A stretch of DNA of 19,390 nucleotides from Desulfobacteraceae bacterium (GCA_029287875.1 JARFQH010000282.1:1-19390), one strand, 5' to 3'. Shown: positions 6,094 to 15,061, counted from the first letter of the stretch. Translations and numbers: made by a program. The notes: generated from the letters alone by a model not told the origin.

Positions 6094-7671
6094 ATGGAAG
6101 TTACCTTTCACGGAGCCGTGCGAGAGGTCACCGGTTCCATGCACGTGTTGACCACCTCAGCTGATCGGGTGATACTCGACTGCGGAATGTTTCAAGGCCG
6201 CAGAAAAGAAAGCGAGGCCAAGAACAGAGTTCTGCCCTTCGATCCGCAGATCGTCACCAATGTAGTGCTCTCGCACGCGCACATCGACCACTCGGGACGA
6301 ATTCCGCTGCTGGTAAAAGACGGGTTCAACGGTCGCGTGGTCTGCACGCGGGCAACGACCTCGGCCTGCACCTACCTGCTGATGGACTCGGCCCACATTC
6401 AGGAGTCGGACGCCGATTACCTGAACTACAAATCCGTTCGGGGGTCCCTTAACCAGATGAAGCCCTCAAACCGCAAAAAAATGAACGTCGGCAGCCGGCT
6501 CTCGGACGTCAAGAAAGTGCTCAAGAAAAACCGCCACGAACTGGATGCCAGTATCATCAACGACTTTATGGACCAGCTGCATCTGGAAAAAATTCAACCG
6601 CTTTACACGAGCGCAGACGCCCAAAATGCATTGGCCAGCTTTGACGGATACCCCTACCGCTACCCGGTTGCGATCGGAAGCAACATGACCTGCTCGTTCT
6701 ACGATGCCGGGCACATCCTCGGCTCGGCCATCAGCATGATCCGGATTGAGGATAACGGTCGTCCGATCACCGTCTGCTATTCCGGAGACCTCGGCCGCTT
6801 CGACAAGCCGATCGTGCGCAATCCAACCTTGAACTTTGAAGAACAGCACCGCGACGTGGACCTGCTGATAGTGGAGAGCACTTACGGTGACCGCTCGCAT
6901 GAGCCGGTCGAGGCGCTCAAGCCGAAGCTCGAAAAGATCCTGGTCGAGACCAACAACCGCCGGGGGACCGTGCTGATTCCGGCGTTTGCCTTCGGCCGTA
7001 CCCAGGAACTCCTGTACGTTCTCCACGAGCTCTACGATGAGAAGGCAGTGCCGCGCGTCCCGATATATGTGGACAGTCCTCTGGCCGTCAACATCACCCG
7101 GGTATTCGGCGAGCATCCCGAAGTGTACGATCGTGATGCACAGGAAGTATTTCTTAAAAACGGCAAGAATCCTTTTTTTTTCGATCAGGTCCATTTTGTC
7201 ACGTCGGTGGAAGAATCGATGCGGCTCAACCGCGAAAAAAAATCGCACATCGTTCTGGCCGCTAGCGGCATGTGCGAAGCCGGCCGGATTCTGCATCACC
7301 TGCGCCATAAAATCCACGATGAAAAAAACACAATTCTGATCGTCGGTTTCATGGCGCAGAACACCCTCGGGCGACGCATCATCGATCAAGGCACGGCTTA
7401 TGAACAGTCAGGCAGAAGCGGACCGCCGCCGATTCTGAAGTTTCTCAACAAAGCCTACCCCTTGAAGGCACACGTGAAGAGTCTCGGTGGATTCAGCGCT
7501 CATGGAGACAAACAGGAACTCTTGCGGTTCATCAAGGAGTCGAATTTAAACATCAAGCGCATAGCCGTGGTACACGGGGAGGAGGACCAGGCCCTGGCAT
7601 TTGCCGGCCATCTGCGTCAGGCCGGCTATCCGGTCCTGGTCCCGAAAAGAGGCGAAACCATTCGGCTGTAA
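6094..7671 (+). CDS. Beta-CASP metallo-beta-lactamase ribonuclease (YSH1/CPSF73-like)
   Basis: Members of this family are zinc-dependent RNases that cut or trim RNA, related to eukaryotic CPSF73 and to Thermus TTHA0252. The 525-aa product carries the metal motif SHAHIDHSG (residues 60-68), H207 in AGHILGSA, and D232 in SGDLGRFDKP. The beta-CASP insert shows GRTQELLYVL and DSPLAVNITRVF, then the motif region AASGMCEAGRILHHL. H470 in GFSAHGDKQEL belongs to the C-terminal RMMBL part. All expected metal ligands are present, so it should be active. An AGGAAGGAA purine run precedes the ATG. The DUF1786 gene starts 33 nt downstream, so the two probably form an operon. RNA as substrate is the family expectation; the physiological target is unknown. 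Confidence 0.88.
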   Translation: MEVTFHGAVREVTGSMHVLTTSADRVILDCGMFQGRRKESEAKNRVLPFDPQIVTNVVLSHAHIDHSGRIPLLVKDGFNGRVVCTRATTSACTYLLMDSAHIQESDADYLNYKSVRGSLNQMKPSNRKKMNVGSRLSDVKKVLKKNRHELDASIINDFMDQLHLEKIQPLYTSADAQNALASFDGYPYRYPVAIGSNMTCSFYDAGHILGSAISMIRIEDNGRPITVCYSGDLGRFDKPIVRNPTLNFEEQHRDVDLLIVESTYGDRSHEPVEALKPKLEKILVETNNRRGTVLIPAFAFGRTQELLYVLHELYDEKAVPRVPIYVDSPLAVNITRVFGEHPEVYDRDAQEVFLKNGKNPFFFDQVHFVTSVEESMRLNREKKSHIVLAASGMCEAGRILHHLRHKIHDEKNTILIVGFMAQNTLGRRIIDQGTAYEQSGRSGPPPILKFLNKAYPLKAHVKSLGGFSAHGDKQELLRFIKESNLNIKRIAVVHGEEDQALAFAGHLRQAGYPVLVPKRGETIRL

Positions 7672-7704
7672 TCATCAGGAGACACGCGCAGGGGGGCCAA
7701 AAAG

Positions 7705-8781
7705 ATGAGTCGGTTTTTGATGGTTGACATCGGCGCTGGAACCATGGACATCCTTTACATCGACAATGAGTCGCCCCAACACTACAAGGCGGTCGTCAAG
7801 TCGCCGGTGCAGACGGTGGCCGAAAGGGCGGCCGGTCTGCCTGGAAACCTGGTGGTGACCGGCAGTGAAATGGGCGGCGGTCCGATTACCGAAGTACTGC
7901 GGGAACGGGCCGGGCAAGCGCAAGTCGTCATGTCGGATGCGGCCGCCGCCACCCTGAGTCACAGGTCGGAGCGCATCCGCGATTGGGGAATCCAGGTGGT
8001 CGACGATGCCGCTGCCGAAGAATTGGCGCAGGACTCTCGGTACACTCACTTGATCCTCGAAGACCTGGAAACCGAAAGGTTGCGGCAGGTCGTCACATCT
8101 TTCGGCGTACCGTTTGAGTTCGAGGCCGTCGCGGTCTGTGCTCAGGACCATGGGGTACCGCCGCCGGGAACCTCCCATCTGGTCTACCGACACGAGATCA
8201 ACTGCACGGTCCTGGAACGCGAACCATTGCCCCACGCCCTGTTCTATCGCGGATCCGAGGTACCCGTTAGCCTCAATCGGCTACGTTCGATTGCGGCCAG
8301 CGCCGCAAAACTGCCGACCGATGAGGTTTATGTCATGGACAGCGGCATGGCGGCCATTCTCGGTGCGTCCGTCGATGTGCTGGCCGATTCCAGGGAAAAC
8401 GTCCTGGTTCTCGACATCGCCACCTCTCACACGGTCGGAGCTGCGCTTTCGGGCGGCGAGTTGGCCGGTTTTTTCGAGTACCACACCCGTGACATTACGC
8501 TGAACCGTCTGGAATCCCTGCTGTGTGAGCTGGCCGACGGCAAATTGTCACATGCCGACATATTGAAGGAGGGTGGCCACGGTGCCTATGTGCGCCGCAG
8601 TATCGGTTTCGATGCCGTTGACATCATTCTGGCCACCGGACCCAAGCGCCGCCTTGTTGAAACCTCACGACTGCCGATCACATTTGGAGCGCCTTGGGGG
8701 GACAACATGATGACCGGAACGGTCGGCCTGCTGGAAGCCCTGCGCCGACACAAGGGCCTCGAGGCGATCGTCTATCTGTAG
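7705..8781 (+). CDS. DUF1786 family protein, ASKHA-type ATPase-like
   Basis: This 358-aa protein matches the DUF1786 family, which databases sometimes label pyruvate formate-lyase activating enzyme. That label looks wrong here because no radical-SAM CxxxCxxC is visible. Two phosphate-binding-like motifs of the actin/hexokinase/Hsp70 fold are visible: VDIGAGTMDILYID (residues 7-20, D8 and D15) and LDIATSHTVGAAL near D237. GSEMGGGPITEVL lies near residue 52. An AGGGGGG purine run precedes the ATG at normal spacing. It follows the beta-CASP RNase by 33 nt and is probably co-expressed with it. Function is unknown; a nucleotide-dependent enzyme or activator is the most I can infer. A short stem lies just after the stop. 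Confidence 0.78.
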   Translation: MSRFLMVDIGAGTMDILYIDNESPQHYKAVVKSPVQTVAERAAGLPGNLVVTGSEMGGGPITEVLRERAGQAQVVMSDAAAATLSHRSERIRDWGIQVVDDAAAEELAQDSRYTHLILEDLETERLRQVVTSFGVPFEFEAVAVCAQDHGVPPPGTSHLVYRHEINCTVLEREPLPHALFYRGSEVPVSLNRLRSIAASAAKLPTDEVYVMDSGMAAILGASVDVLADSRENVLVLDIATSHTVGAALSGGELAGFFEYHTRDITLNRLESLLCELADGKLSHADILKEGGHGAYVRRSIGFDAVDIILATGPKRRLVETSRLPITFGAPWGDNMMTGTVGLLEALRRHKGLEAIVYL

Positions 8782-8787
8782 AGATCC

Positions 8788-8806
8788 CGGCCGAACGGAT
8801 CGGCCG
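8788..8806 (+). terminator. Candidate terminator hairpin after the DUF1786 gene
   Basis: CGGCCGA (8788-8794) and TCGGCCG (8800-8806) form a perfect 7-bp stem with a 5-nt loop, starting 7 nt after the stop codon. The downstream sequence (ATTGATACTGATTGTTT) is T-rich but lacks a U-run. Position favours a role at the operon end; the weak tail lowers confidence. Confidence 0.45.
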
Positions 8807-8968
8807 ATTGATACTGATTGTTTGAAGGTACAGGCAATGGCTTCGGATGCGCCCGCAGAAAAGTTCCTCAAATATGCTCTTCATTCGAGGAAATCGTTCA
8901 TGACGACAAGATGGCCGATATCCTGTTTTCTTGACAAGCGCTCATGGCCCTGCGGGCCGCCACGGTGA
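8807..8968. other. Spacer before the LtaS-like gene; no convincing gene
   Basis: No clear gene is visible. An ATG at 8837 (purine run GAAGG upstream) opens a 43-codon frame ending in TGA that I do not recognise. Another frame reads MADILFS, a stop, then ALMALRAATVNENGAPEL, which looks protein-like but is interrupted. This may be a decayed gene or chance. Confidence 0.3.
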
Positions 8969-10831
8969 ATGAAAATGGCGCACCGGAGCTCGGATGAGCG
9001 GTTGCGAAAAGCGTCTGACTGTCCGAGTCGCTTACGGGGTCTTGGACCGGACCCAATGCCGATACCGCATGGAAAGCACAACCTCGGGGAACCATCCACC
9101 CCTTTAATTTTTTTATCGGACTGGTCCGGGAGTAGAGCTCGTTGGCGGCGAGTTTCAGCCGCTGCTCGAAACCGGTTATCCGGGCGGAGGCGCCCACCTT
9201 ATTTTCGTTTTAAACCATGGCCCTTGGTTACGTTTTTTGCCGCCTGGTGGTTTCTTAATCTCGTGATGAACTTAACCGTTCCGGGTTTGCAGCCGTTTTC
9301 CGCCGCTCTTCTCTTACCCTCCTGCGAAATTTTCGTGCTGATGGCGGTGACGGCAGTGGCGGTGCGCTGGGGCATGCCTTATCATGCCGCCTATTATATT
9401 CCGGCCATTGTTGTCGTCTTGTTTTTACGCCTCTTTATTTTCGCCGATTTTCTGGTCCCGTTTTATTTAAATCGCAAGTTCAATCTTTATATCGATTCGC
9501 TCTACCTGCCGGATCTCGTGCTCCTGCTCTACAAAAGCACGCCGCCAAGTACCTTTTATTCCGCCCTTATCCTGCTGGCAGCGCTCGTCATCCTTCTGTG
9601 CCTGGGGCTTCACAAGTCCCTCGCCGTCATCCACGGCTTCTTTCGACATCCCCATGGAAGGAGGATTTTTTGGGGCACGGCCGGACTGTTGTTTTTCGTC
9701 AGCGCCGGATATCACCATCTCGTGAACGGAAAAACCGTCACCGCCGGTATGTTCGCAGGCATGCAACGCGTGGCTGAAGAAATCCGTTTCATTCTGGATA
9801 TCGGAACCTACCGTCGCCGGATCCTCAACGAAGTGCAGCAAACCGGGATGGATGGTGTCGACCCATCCAGCGCAATAAAAGGCTTGAAAGGCAATGATGT
9901 CTACCTGTTTTTCATCGAGTCCTATGGACACACCGTCTTCGGGAATCCGGAGCATCTTAATCTTTTCAAACCGATGCTGCGCCGCTTCGAGCACGACCTG
10001 TCAGCTGCCGGGTTTGAGGTCGTTTCGAATTTCGTCGACTCACCGTCTTACGGCGGCACGTCATGGTTAGCGCATGCGACTGCTGTCAGTGGACTTCATA
10101 TCGACAACCAGGTACGGTACCAATTCCTGCTGACATCAACGATCCGGACCGCCATCGAAAGATTCAATACCGCCGGTTACCGTACCGTTTGCGTCATGCC
10201 CGGCACGATCCGGCCATGGCCGGAAGGTACCTTCTTCGGTTACAGCCAGATCTACACCCAACCGGCCTTCGGTTACCGCGGGCCCGGTTTCGGCTGGTCT
10301 GCCATGCCGGACCAGTTCGTCCTCGATTTCGTCCGGCGCCGGGAAATAGAGAATCGGCGCCGGCCGCTTTTTATCGAAATCGTCCTGGGCAACAGTCATG
10401 CGCCCTTTCATGTCCTGCCACCCTTCCTCGCTGACTGGTCCCGGATCGGCGACGGTACAGTTTATCAAGACCTCGATCCGCTTTTCTTTCCGGTTACCTG
10501 GTCCGACATGACCCATGCCGCCGAAGCTTACATCGCCGCCCTGACTTATGATTTCAAGGTCATCCAGCGATTTGTCGAACAATTTGTAAAAGACGATGCA
10601 CTGGTCATCCTCATGGGCGATCATCAACCGAACGTCCAAATTACCGGGCCCGGACGTCCGTGGTCCGTGCCCGTGCATGTCATCAGTCGCAACCACGCAT
10701 TTCTCGAACCGTTCCGCCGGCGTCACTATTCCCCCGGTGTCTTTCCATCTCAGCCCCTGCCGCACGACAGGATGGCGCATGTGCTGACCAACCTTTTTGC
10801 GGATTTCAGCCCGCTGCCAGTCCCCGATTGA
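8969..10831 (+). CDS. LtaS/sulfatase-family membrane phosphotransferase
   Basis: The C-terminal half belongs to the alkaline-phosphatase/sulfatase superfamily that includes LtaS, MdoB and phosphoethanolamine transferases. These move a phospho-alcohol head group onto a glycan or lipid on the outer face of the inner membrane. About five membrane helices lie at ~86-102, 110-133, 139-165, 196-215 and 232-250. The catalytic domain has FIESYG (E317), a candidate nucleophile T364 in SPSYGGTSW, H477 in NSHAPFH and D551-H552 in GDHQP, so the metal/nucleophile set looks complete. Length is 620 aa from the ATG at 8969, but the first ~80 residues are Arg-rich and without a recognisable domain. No strong Shine-Dalgarno marks the start; M30 (9056) or a TTG at 9224 are alternatives. 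Acceptor and donor are unknown. Confidence 0.8.
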   Translation: MKMAHRSSDERLRKASDCPSRLRGLGPDPMPIPHGKHNLGEPSTPLIFLSDWSGSRARWRRVSAAARNRLSGRRRPPYFRFKPWPLVTFFAAWWFLNLVMNLTVPGLQPFSAALLLPSCEIFVLMAVTAVAVRWGMPYHAAYYIPAIVVVLFLRLFIFADFLVPFYLNRKFNLYIDSLYLPDLVLLLYKSTPPSTFYSALILLAALVILLCLGLHKSLAVIHGFFRHPHGRRIFWGTAGLLFFVSAGYHHLVNGKTVTAGMFAGMQRVAEEIRFILDIGTYRRRILNEVQQTGMDGVDPSSAIKGLKGNDVYLFFIESYGHTVFGNPEHLNLFKPMLRRFEHDLSAAGFEVVSNFVDSPSYGGTSWLAHATAVSGLHIDNQVRYQFLLTSTIRTAIERFNTAGYRTVCVMPGTIRPWPEGTFFGYSQIYTQPAFGYRGPGFGWSAMPDQFVLDFVRRREIENRRRPLFIEIVLGNSHAPFHVLPPFLADWSRIGDGTVYQDLDPLFFPVTWSDMTHAAEAYIAALTYDFKVIQRFVEQFVKDDALVILMGDHQPNVQITGPGRPWSVPVHVISRNHAFLEPFRRRHYSPGVFPSQPLPHDRMAHVLTNLFADFSPLPVPD

Positions 10832-10873
10832 CGCTGCACCGCACGGCAGAATCCACAATGGACTTGGAATTTC

Positions 10874-10901
10874 TTTACAAACTGTCTTTTTGCATTATTT
10901 T
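10874..10901 (+). promoter_or_regulatory. Possible sigma-70 promoter upstream of lon
   Basis: TTTACA (10874-10879) and TATTTT (10896-10901) are 16 bp apart in the AT-rich gap before lon, giving a leader of about 100 nt. I looked for a heat-shock sigma-32 pattern and found no convincing match. Confidence 0.35.
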
Positions 10902-10973
10902 TTGATTCCAAATGGATGAGTAATGCAGCGGAAACTCGAGCGAATCATTGGATTCCGCAACACTGAAACCAAA

Positions 10974-10989
10974 CAAGCCTCAAGGCTTG
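10974..10989 (+). other. Small hairpin just upstream of the lon ribosome-binding site
   Basis: CAAGCC and GGCTTG form a 6-bp stem with a TCAA loop ending 19 nt before the lon ATG, adjacent to the AAAGGTG Shine-Dalgarno. It could influence ribosome access, for example with temperature, but it does not cover the Shine-Dalgarno itself. Confidence 0.35.
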
Positions 10990-11008
10990 ACGACATAAAG
11001 GTGACACA

Positions 11009-13504
11009 ATGAGCGAAATAGACAACACGACCAAAAAAACCGGTGATACGGTCAACGAGCACTCGGATCCGGAAAGCCGTCCGCAGCCGAAAAATGATAT
11101 TCCCAGCGAGTTGCCGATCCTGCCCCTGCGCAATACCGTGGCTTTTCCATTCTCTATGATGCCGCTTTCGGTAGGCATTCCGCGGTCGGTGAACCTCGTC
11201 AACGACGCCTTGAAGGGAGATCGACTGATCGGCCTGGTGGGCATGAAATACCCGGAAATCGAGGAGCCGCTGCCGGGCCAGACTTATGAAGTCGGTACGA
11301 TCGCCAAGGTTGAACACGTGACGCGGTCGGCCGACAACAGCCTGCAGGTCATCGTTCAGGGGATCGAACGGTTTCGGATCGATTATTGGATGGCCGATAA
11401 GCCTTATCTGAAAGCCCATATCGCCATGGCGCCAGACAAAATCGAAAAGGACCTCGAGCTGGATGCCCTGCAGCGCAGTCTGCGTGAACTCGCCCAGCAG
11501 GTTGTGGCGCTGTCGCCGAAATTCCCGAAGGAGGTCGGTGATTATTTGTCCCAGGTCAAAGACCCGCGCTACCTGGTCTATCTCGTGGCCAGCGGTACCG
11601 AACTGGAAGTGTTGAAAGCCCAGCAGATTCTTGAGATCGATTCCCTCAAAGAAAAATATCGACTGCTGATCGGCCATTTGACCCGTGAGAAAGAGGTCCT
11701 CACGATAGGGAAAAAAATCGAGTCCGAGGCCCGTGAAGAAATGAGCAAGGCCCAGCGGGAATACTACTTGCGGCAGCAATTGCGCGCCATTCAGAAAGAA
11801 CTGGGCGAATCGGAACCGGGCCAGTCAGAAATCGACGAGTACCGCCTGAAAATCGAAGACGCCGCCCTGCCGGAGGAGGCCCTCAAGGAGGCCGAACGGG
11901 AGTTGAAGCGGTTGGGCGGAATGTCGCCGCAGGCGGCCGAGTACTCGGTCATCAAAACCTACCTGGACTGGCTGATCGATCTGCCTTGGAATAAAGCCAG
12001 CGAGGACCAGAGCGACATCGGGCGCGCACGAGCGGTACTGGATGAGGACCATTACGGGCTCGAAGACGTCAAGCAGCGGTTGATCGAGTACCTGGCGGTG
12101 CGCAAGCTGATTCAGGAACGCGGAAAACCGGAGTCGACGAAAAAAGCAGCGGAACCCTCCGAGGCCATGGGCGTTATCCTCAGTTTTGCCGGTCCTCCGG
12201 GAGTCGGCAAGACCAGCCTTGGCCAGAGCATTGCACGGGCTTTGGGTCGAAAATTCACCCGCATGAGTCTCGGCGGCATGCGGGATGAGGCCGAAATCCG
12301 TGGGCACCGCCGCACTTATATCGGTGCGATGCCCGGGCGCATCATTCAAGCGCTCAAGCGTGCCGGAACCCGCAATCCGGTTTTCATGCTGGATGAAGTC
12401 GACAAGATCGGCGTCGACTGGCGCGGCGACCCCAGCAGTGCGCTGCTGGAGGTCCTCGATCCGGCCCAGAACAAAGCGTTCAGGGATCACTACCTGGATG
12501 TTGATTTCGATTTGAGCGACGTTATCTTCATCACCACCGCCAATCAACTCGAAACCATCCCGGCACCTCTGCGGGATCGCATGGAAATCATCCAACTGGA
12601 CGGCTATACGGAATACGAAAAACTCCAGATTGCCCAGCGACACCTCGTGCCGCGGCAGTTGAAGGCGCACGCCCTCGCAGACGAGGAGGTCACCTTCACC
12701 GCCGAAGCGCTGCGCAAGATCGTCCAGGACTACACCCGCGAAGCCGGGGTTCGCAACCTCGAGCGTCAGATCGGCGCGGTCTGCCGCAAGAGTGTCGTCA
12801 AAATCGCCGCCCAGGAGTGGACGCACGTGATGATAACCCCGGAGCTGGTGCGCGAATATCTAAAAAAGGAAAAGTTCGAATCCGAGCTGTCCGAAAACAT
12901 CGAAATTCCCGGAATCGCAACCGGTCTGGCCGTGACTGCAGTCGGCGGCGACATTCTGTTCATCGAAGCCACCCGCATGAACGGCAGGAGCAAACTGACC
13001 CTTACCGGTCAACTGGGGGACGTGATGCGCGAAAGTGCCCAGATCGCCCACAGCTACGTGCGCTCCAAAGCCGCCGAACTGGGTGTGGATCCGAACCGGT
13101 TCGAAAAAACGGACGTACATCTGCACGTGCCGGCCGGAGCTGTCCCGAAAGACGGCCCCTCGGCCGGTGTGGCCATGGCCATGGCCATGGCCAGTCTGTA
13201 CAGCGGCCGTCCGGTTCGGGGCGATGTCGGAATGACCGGAGAGGTCACCTTGAGGGGACGCGTGTTGCCGGTGGGCGGCATCAAGCAAAAAATCCTGGCT
13301 GCGCATCGCGCCGGGCTCACCACGGTTATTCTGCCCAAACGAAACGAGAAAGATCTGGAGGATCTGCCGGATGAGGTGCGCAACACCCTGATCTTCGTGA
13401 CAGTCGATCGGATCGATGAAGCCTTGAAGGTGGCGTTTGTAACCGATCAGGACGGGGAGGAAACAGCGAATTTTTCATTTACAGTGAATCGATCATCTGT
13501 GTAA
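11009..13504 (+). CDS. lon: ATP-dependent Lon protease
   Basis: Lon is a cytoplasmic hexameric AAA+ serine protease that degrades misfolded and regulatory proteins. The 831-aa product has the full bacterial LonA layout. An N-terminal substrate-binding domain starts at LPILPLRNTVAFP. A coiled-coil region follows (REYYLRQQLRAIQKELGE). The AAA+ core has Walker A GPPGVGKT at 395-402 and Walker B VFMLDEVDKIG. The protease domain has catalytic Ser718 in PKDGPSAG and Lys761 in GGIKQKILAAH, 43 residues apart as in E. coli Lon. A ~35-residue hydrophilic N-terminal extension and a short tail make it somewhat longer than the E. coli enzyme. AAAGGTG precedes the ATG. The DHA2 exporter starts 3 nt after the stop. 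A run of GGCCAT repeats lies just after the catalytic serine codon. Confidence 0.97.
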   Translation: MSEIDNTTKKTGDTVNEHSDPESRPQPKNDIPSELPILPLRNTVAFPFSMMPLSVGIPRSVNLVNDALKGDRLIGLVGMKYPEIEEPLPGQTYEVGTIAKVEHVTRSADNSLQVIVQGIERFRIDYWMADKPYLKAHIAMAPDKIEKDLELDALQRSLRELAQQVVALSPKFPKEVGDYLSQVKDPRYLVYLVASGTELEVLKAQQILEIDSLKEKYRLLIGHLTREKEVLTIGKKIESEAREEMSKAQREYYLRQQLRAIQKELGESEPGQSEIDEYRLKIEDAALPEEALKEAERELKRLGGMSPQAAEYSVIKTYLDWLIDLPWNKASEDQSDIGRARAVLDEDHYGLEDVKQRLIEYLAVRKLIQERGKPESTKKAAEPSEAMGVILSFAGPPGVGKTSLGQSIARALGRKFTRMSLGGMRDEAEIRGHRRTYIGAMPGRIIQALKRAGTRNPVFMLDEVDKIGVDWRGDPSSALLEVLDPAQNKAFRDHYLDVDFDLSDVIFITTANQLETIPAPLRDRMEIIQLDGYTEYEKLQIAQRHLVPRQLKAHALADEEVTFTAEALRKIVQDYTREAGVRNLERQIGAVCRKSVVKIAAQEWTHVMITPELVREYLKKEKFESELSENIEIPGIATGLAVTAVGGDILFIEATRMNGRSKLTLTGQLGDVMRESAQIAHSYVRSKAAELGVDPNRFEKTDVHLHVPAGAVPKDGPSAGVAMAMAMASLYSGRPVRGDVGMTGEVTLRGRVLPVGGIKQKILAAHRAGLTTVILPKRNEKDLEDLPDEVRNTLIFVTVDRIDEALKVAFVTDQDGEETANFSFTVNRSSV

Positions 13505-13507
13505 AAG

Positions 13508-15061
13508 ATGGCCGCATTGCAAGGCGAACGGGCAGCGGCGGCGGGCGCTGACACCACAAATGGATTGAACCGCAAGGATCGTTTCTTGGTCATTGCGGCG
13601 GCGCTCATGGCCCTTTTCTTGGGAGCCCTCGACACCCTGGTGATGGGAGCCGCCATGCCGACCATCGTGGCCGACATGGGCGGGCTGGAACTCTACAGCT
13701 GGGTATTTTCGGTTTACCTCCTCAGCCGTGCCGTTACCCTTCCGATATTCGGCAAGTTGGCCGATCTTTACAGCGGCAAGCACCTTTTCGGCTTCGCCAT
13801 CGCTATTTTCCTGGCCGGCTCGCTCGTGGCCGGTTTTTCGACCTCGATGGTCCAACTGATTCTCGCCCGGGCACTCCAGGGTGTGGGCGCGGGGGCCGCC
13901 TTCGCCTTGGTGTACATCCTGCTGGCCGATATCGCCGCGCCTGGAAAGCGCGGCAAGATGATGTCGATCGCCAGTTTCGTGTGGGGCCTGGCCAGCGTTC
14001 TCGGGCCGCCGATGGGCGGTTTCATCGTCAATTACTGGTCCTGGCGCTGGATTTTTTTCATCAACCTGCCGCTAGGGTTTCTATCCTTTCTGGGCATCTA
14101 TCTCTATTTCAAGGAAACCCGCGTAAAGAAACGCCGTGCCGCCCTGGACCTGTTCGGCGCGGCCACTCTGACCCTGACGGTCCTATCCTTGCTGACGGTT
14201 TTCCTGATGACAGGCAATCACTACCGCTGGCTGTCGCTGCCGATAATCGGGCTTCTATCAGTTTCACTGGCCGGAGGAGTGACGTTCTACTATGCCGAGA
14301 AGCACGCCGCCGATCCGATCCTGTCAATCGATTTCCTGAGTCGGTCTGGATTTAGTTCAGGTAACGCAGCCGCGTTTTTAAGCAGTTTCGCGATCTTCTC
14401 TCTGGCGGCGTTCAGTCCGCTGTTCATTCAGGGTGCCCTGGGAAAATCACCGGCCGAGATGGGGGTGGCGATGATCCCTCTCAGCCTGGCCTGGTCGGGG
14501 GGTGCCCTGCTCTGCGGTCAGACGGCCCACCGCGTGAGGAAACGCCACTATGCAGTGGCGGGCGCCTTTTTTATGCTGGCCGGCAGCGGCCTGGCGTTGA
14601 CCGCTTCCCCATCGATCGGGCTCTTTACGACGGCCTTGGCCCTGGCCGGGGCCGGTATGGGGTTCGTGTCGATTGCCTCCCTGCTCATCGTACAGGACAG
14701 TCTGAAGACCGAGAACCTCGGTGCTGCCACCGCTTCTCAGCAGTTTGCCAGAACGCTCGGTGGGACCATCGGAGTGGGGATTTCCGGCAGCCTGCTCAAT
14801 GCCCGGTTCATGGGAAAGTTGTCTGAATCCGGTCTCGACGGCAGTCTGCCGCCGGCAATCGGCGAGCAGATCCGCCAGAACATCGAGCAGATTTTCCGAC
14901 CCGATATCCAGTCGTTGATACCGGCGAACGCCCTTATGGCTCTCCAGGAAACCGTCGGACGGGGCGTGTCGATGGTCTTCTGGGCATCCACCGCAGCATC
15001 TCTGCTGTGCTTGATTTTCTGTTTATATTTGCCGCGTCGAGCAGGCACATTCCCGAATTGA
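13508..15061 (+). CDS. DHA2-family (EmrB/QacA-type) multidrug efflux MFS transporter
   Basis: This 517-aa inner-membrane protein should export drugs or other toxic compounds using the proton gradient. About fourteen hydrophobic segments fit the DHA2 group. The first helix carries the family signature LGALDTLVMGAAMPTIV. The helix 2-3 loop has the MFS motif as GKLADLYSGK, and the drug-antiporter motif C appears as GLASVLGPPMGG in helix 5. A second half with LIVQDSLKTENLGAATASQQFARTLGG is also typical. There is no clear Shine-Dalgarno. The ATG lies 3 nt after the lon stop, so translation probably depends on coupling to lon. No membrane-fusion protein or TolC partner is adjacent. Substrate is unknown. 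Confidence 0.88.
   Translation: MAALQGERAAAAGADTTNGLNRKDRFLVIAAALMALFLGALDTLVMGAAMPTIVADMGGLELYSWVFSVYLLSRAVTLPIFGKLADLYSGKHLFGFAIAIFLAGSLVAGFSTSMVQLILARALQGVGAGAAFALVYILLADIAAPGKRGKMMSIASFVWGLASVLGPPMGGFIVNYWSWRWIFFINLPLGFLSFLGIYLYFKETRVKKRRAALDLFGAATLTLTVLSLLTVFLMTGNHYRWLSLPIIGLLSVSLAGGVTFYYAEKHAADPILSIDFLSRSGFSSGNAAAFLSSFAIFSLAAFSPLFIQGALGKSPAEMGVAMIPLSLAWSGGALLCGQTAHRVRKRHYAVAGAFFMLAGSGLALTASPSIGLFTTALALAGAGMGFVSIASLLIVQDSLKTENLGAATASQQFARTLGGTIGVGISGSLLNARFMGKLSESGLDGSLPPAIGEQIRQNIEQIFRPDIQSLIPANALMALQETVGRGVSMVFWASTAASLLCLIFCLYLPRRAGTFPN

Noticed and set aside
6466..7389. 307-codon minus-strand frame inside the RNase gene
   Set aside because: Antisense shadow of the conserved beta-CASP gene.
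7705..8781. Naming the DUF1786 protein a pyruvate formate-lyase activating enzyme
   Set aside because: No radical-SAM cysteine motif is present; the visible motifs suggest an ASKHA-type nucleotide-binding fold.
11825..12826. 333-codon minus-strand frame inside lon
   Set aside because: Antisense to the highly conserved AAA+ region of Lon; no family features.
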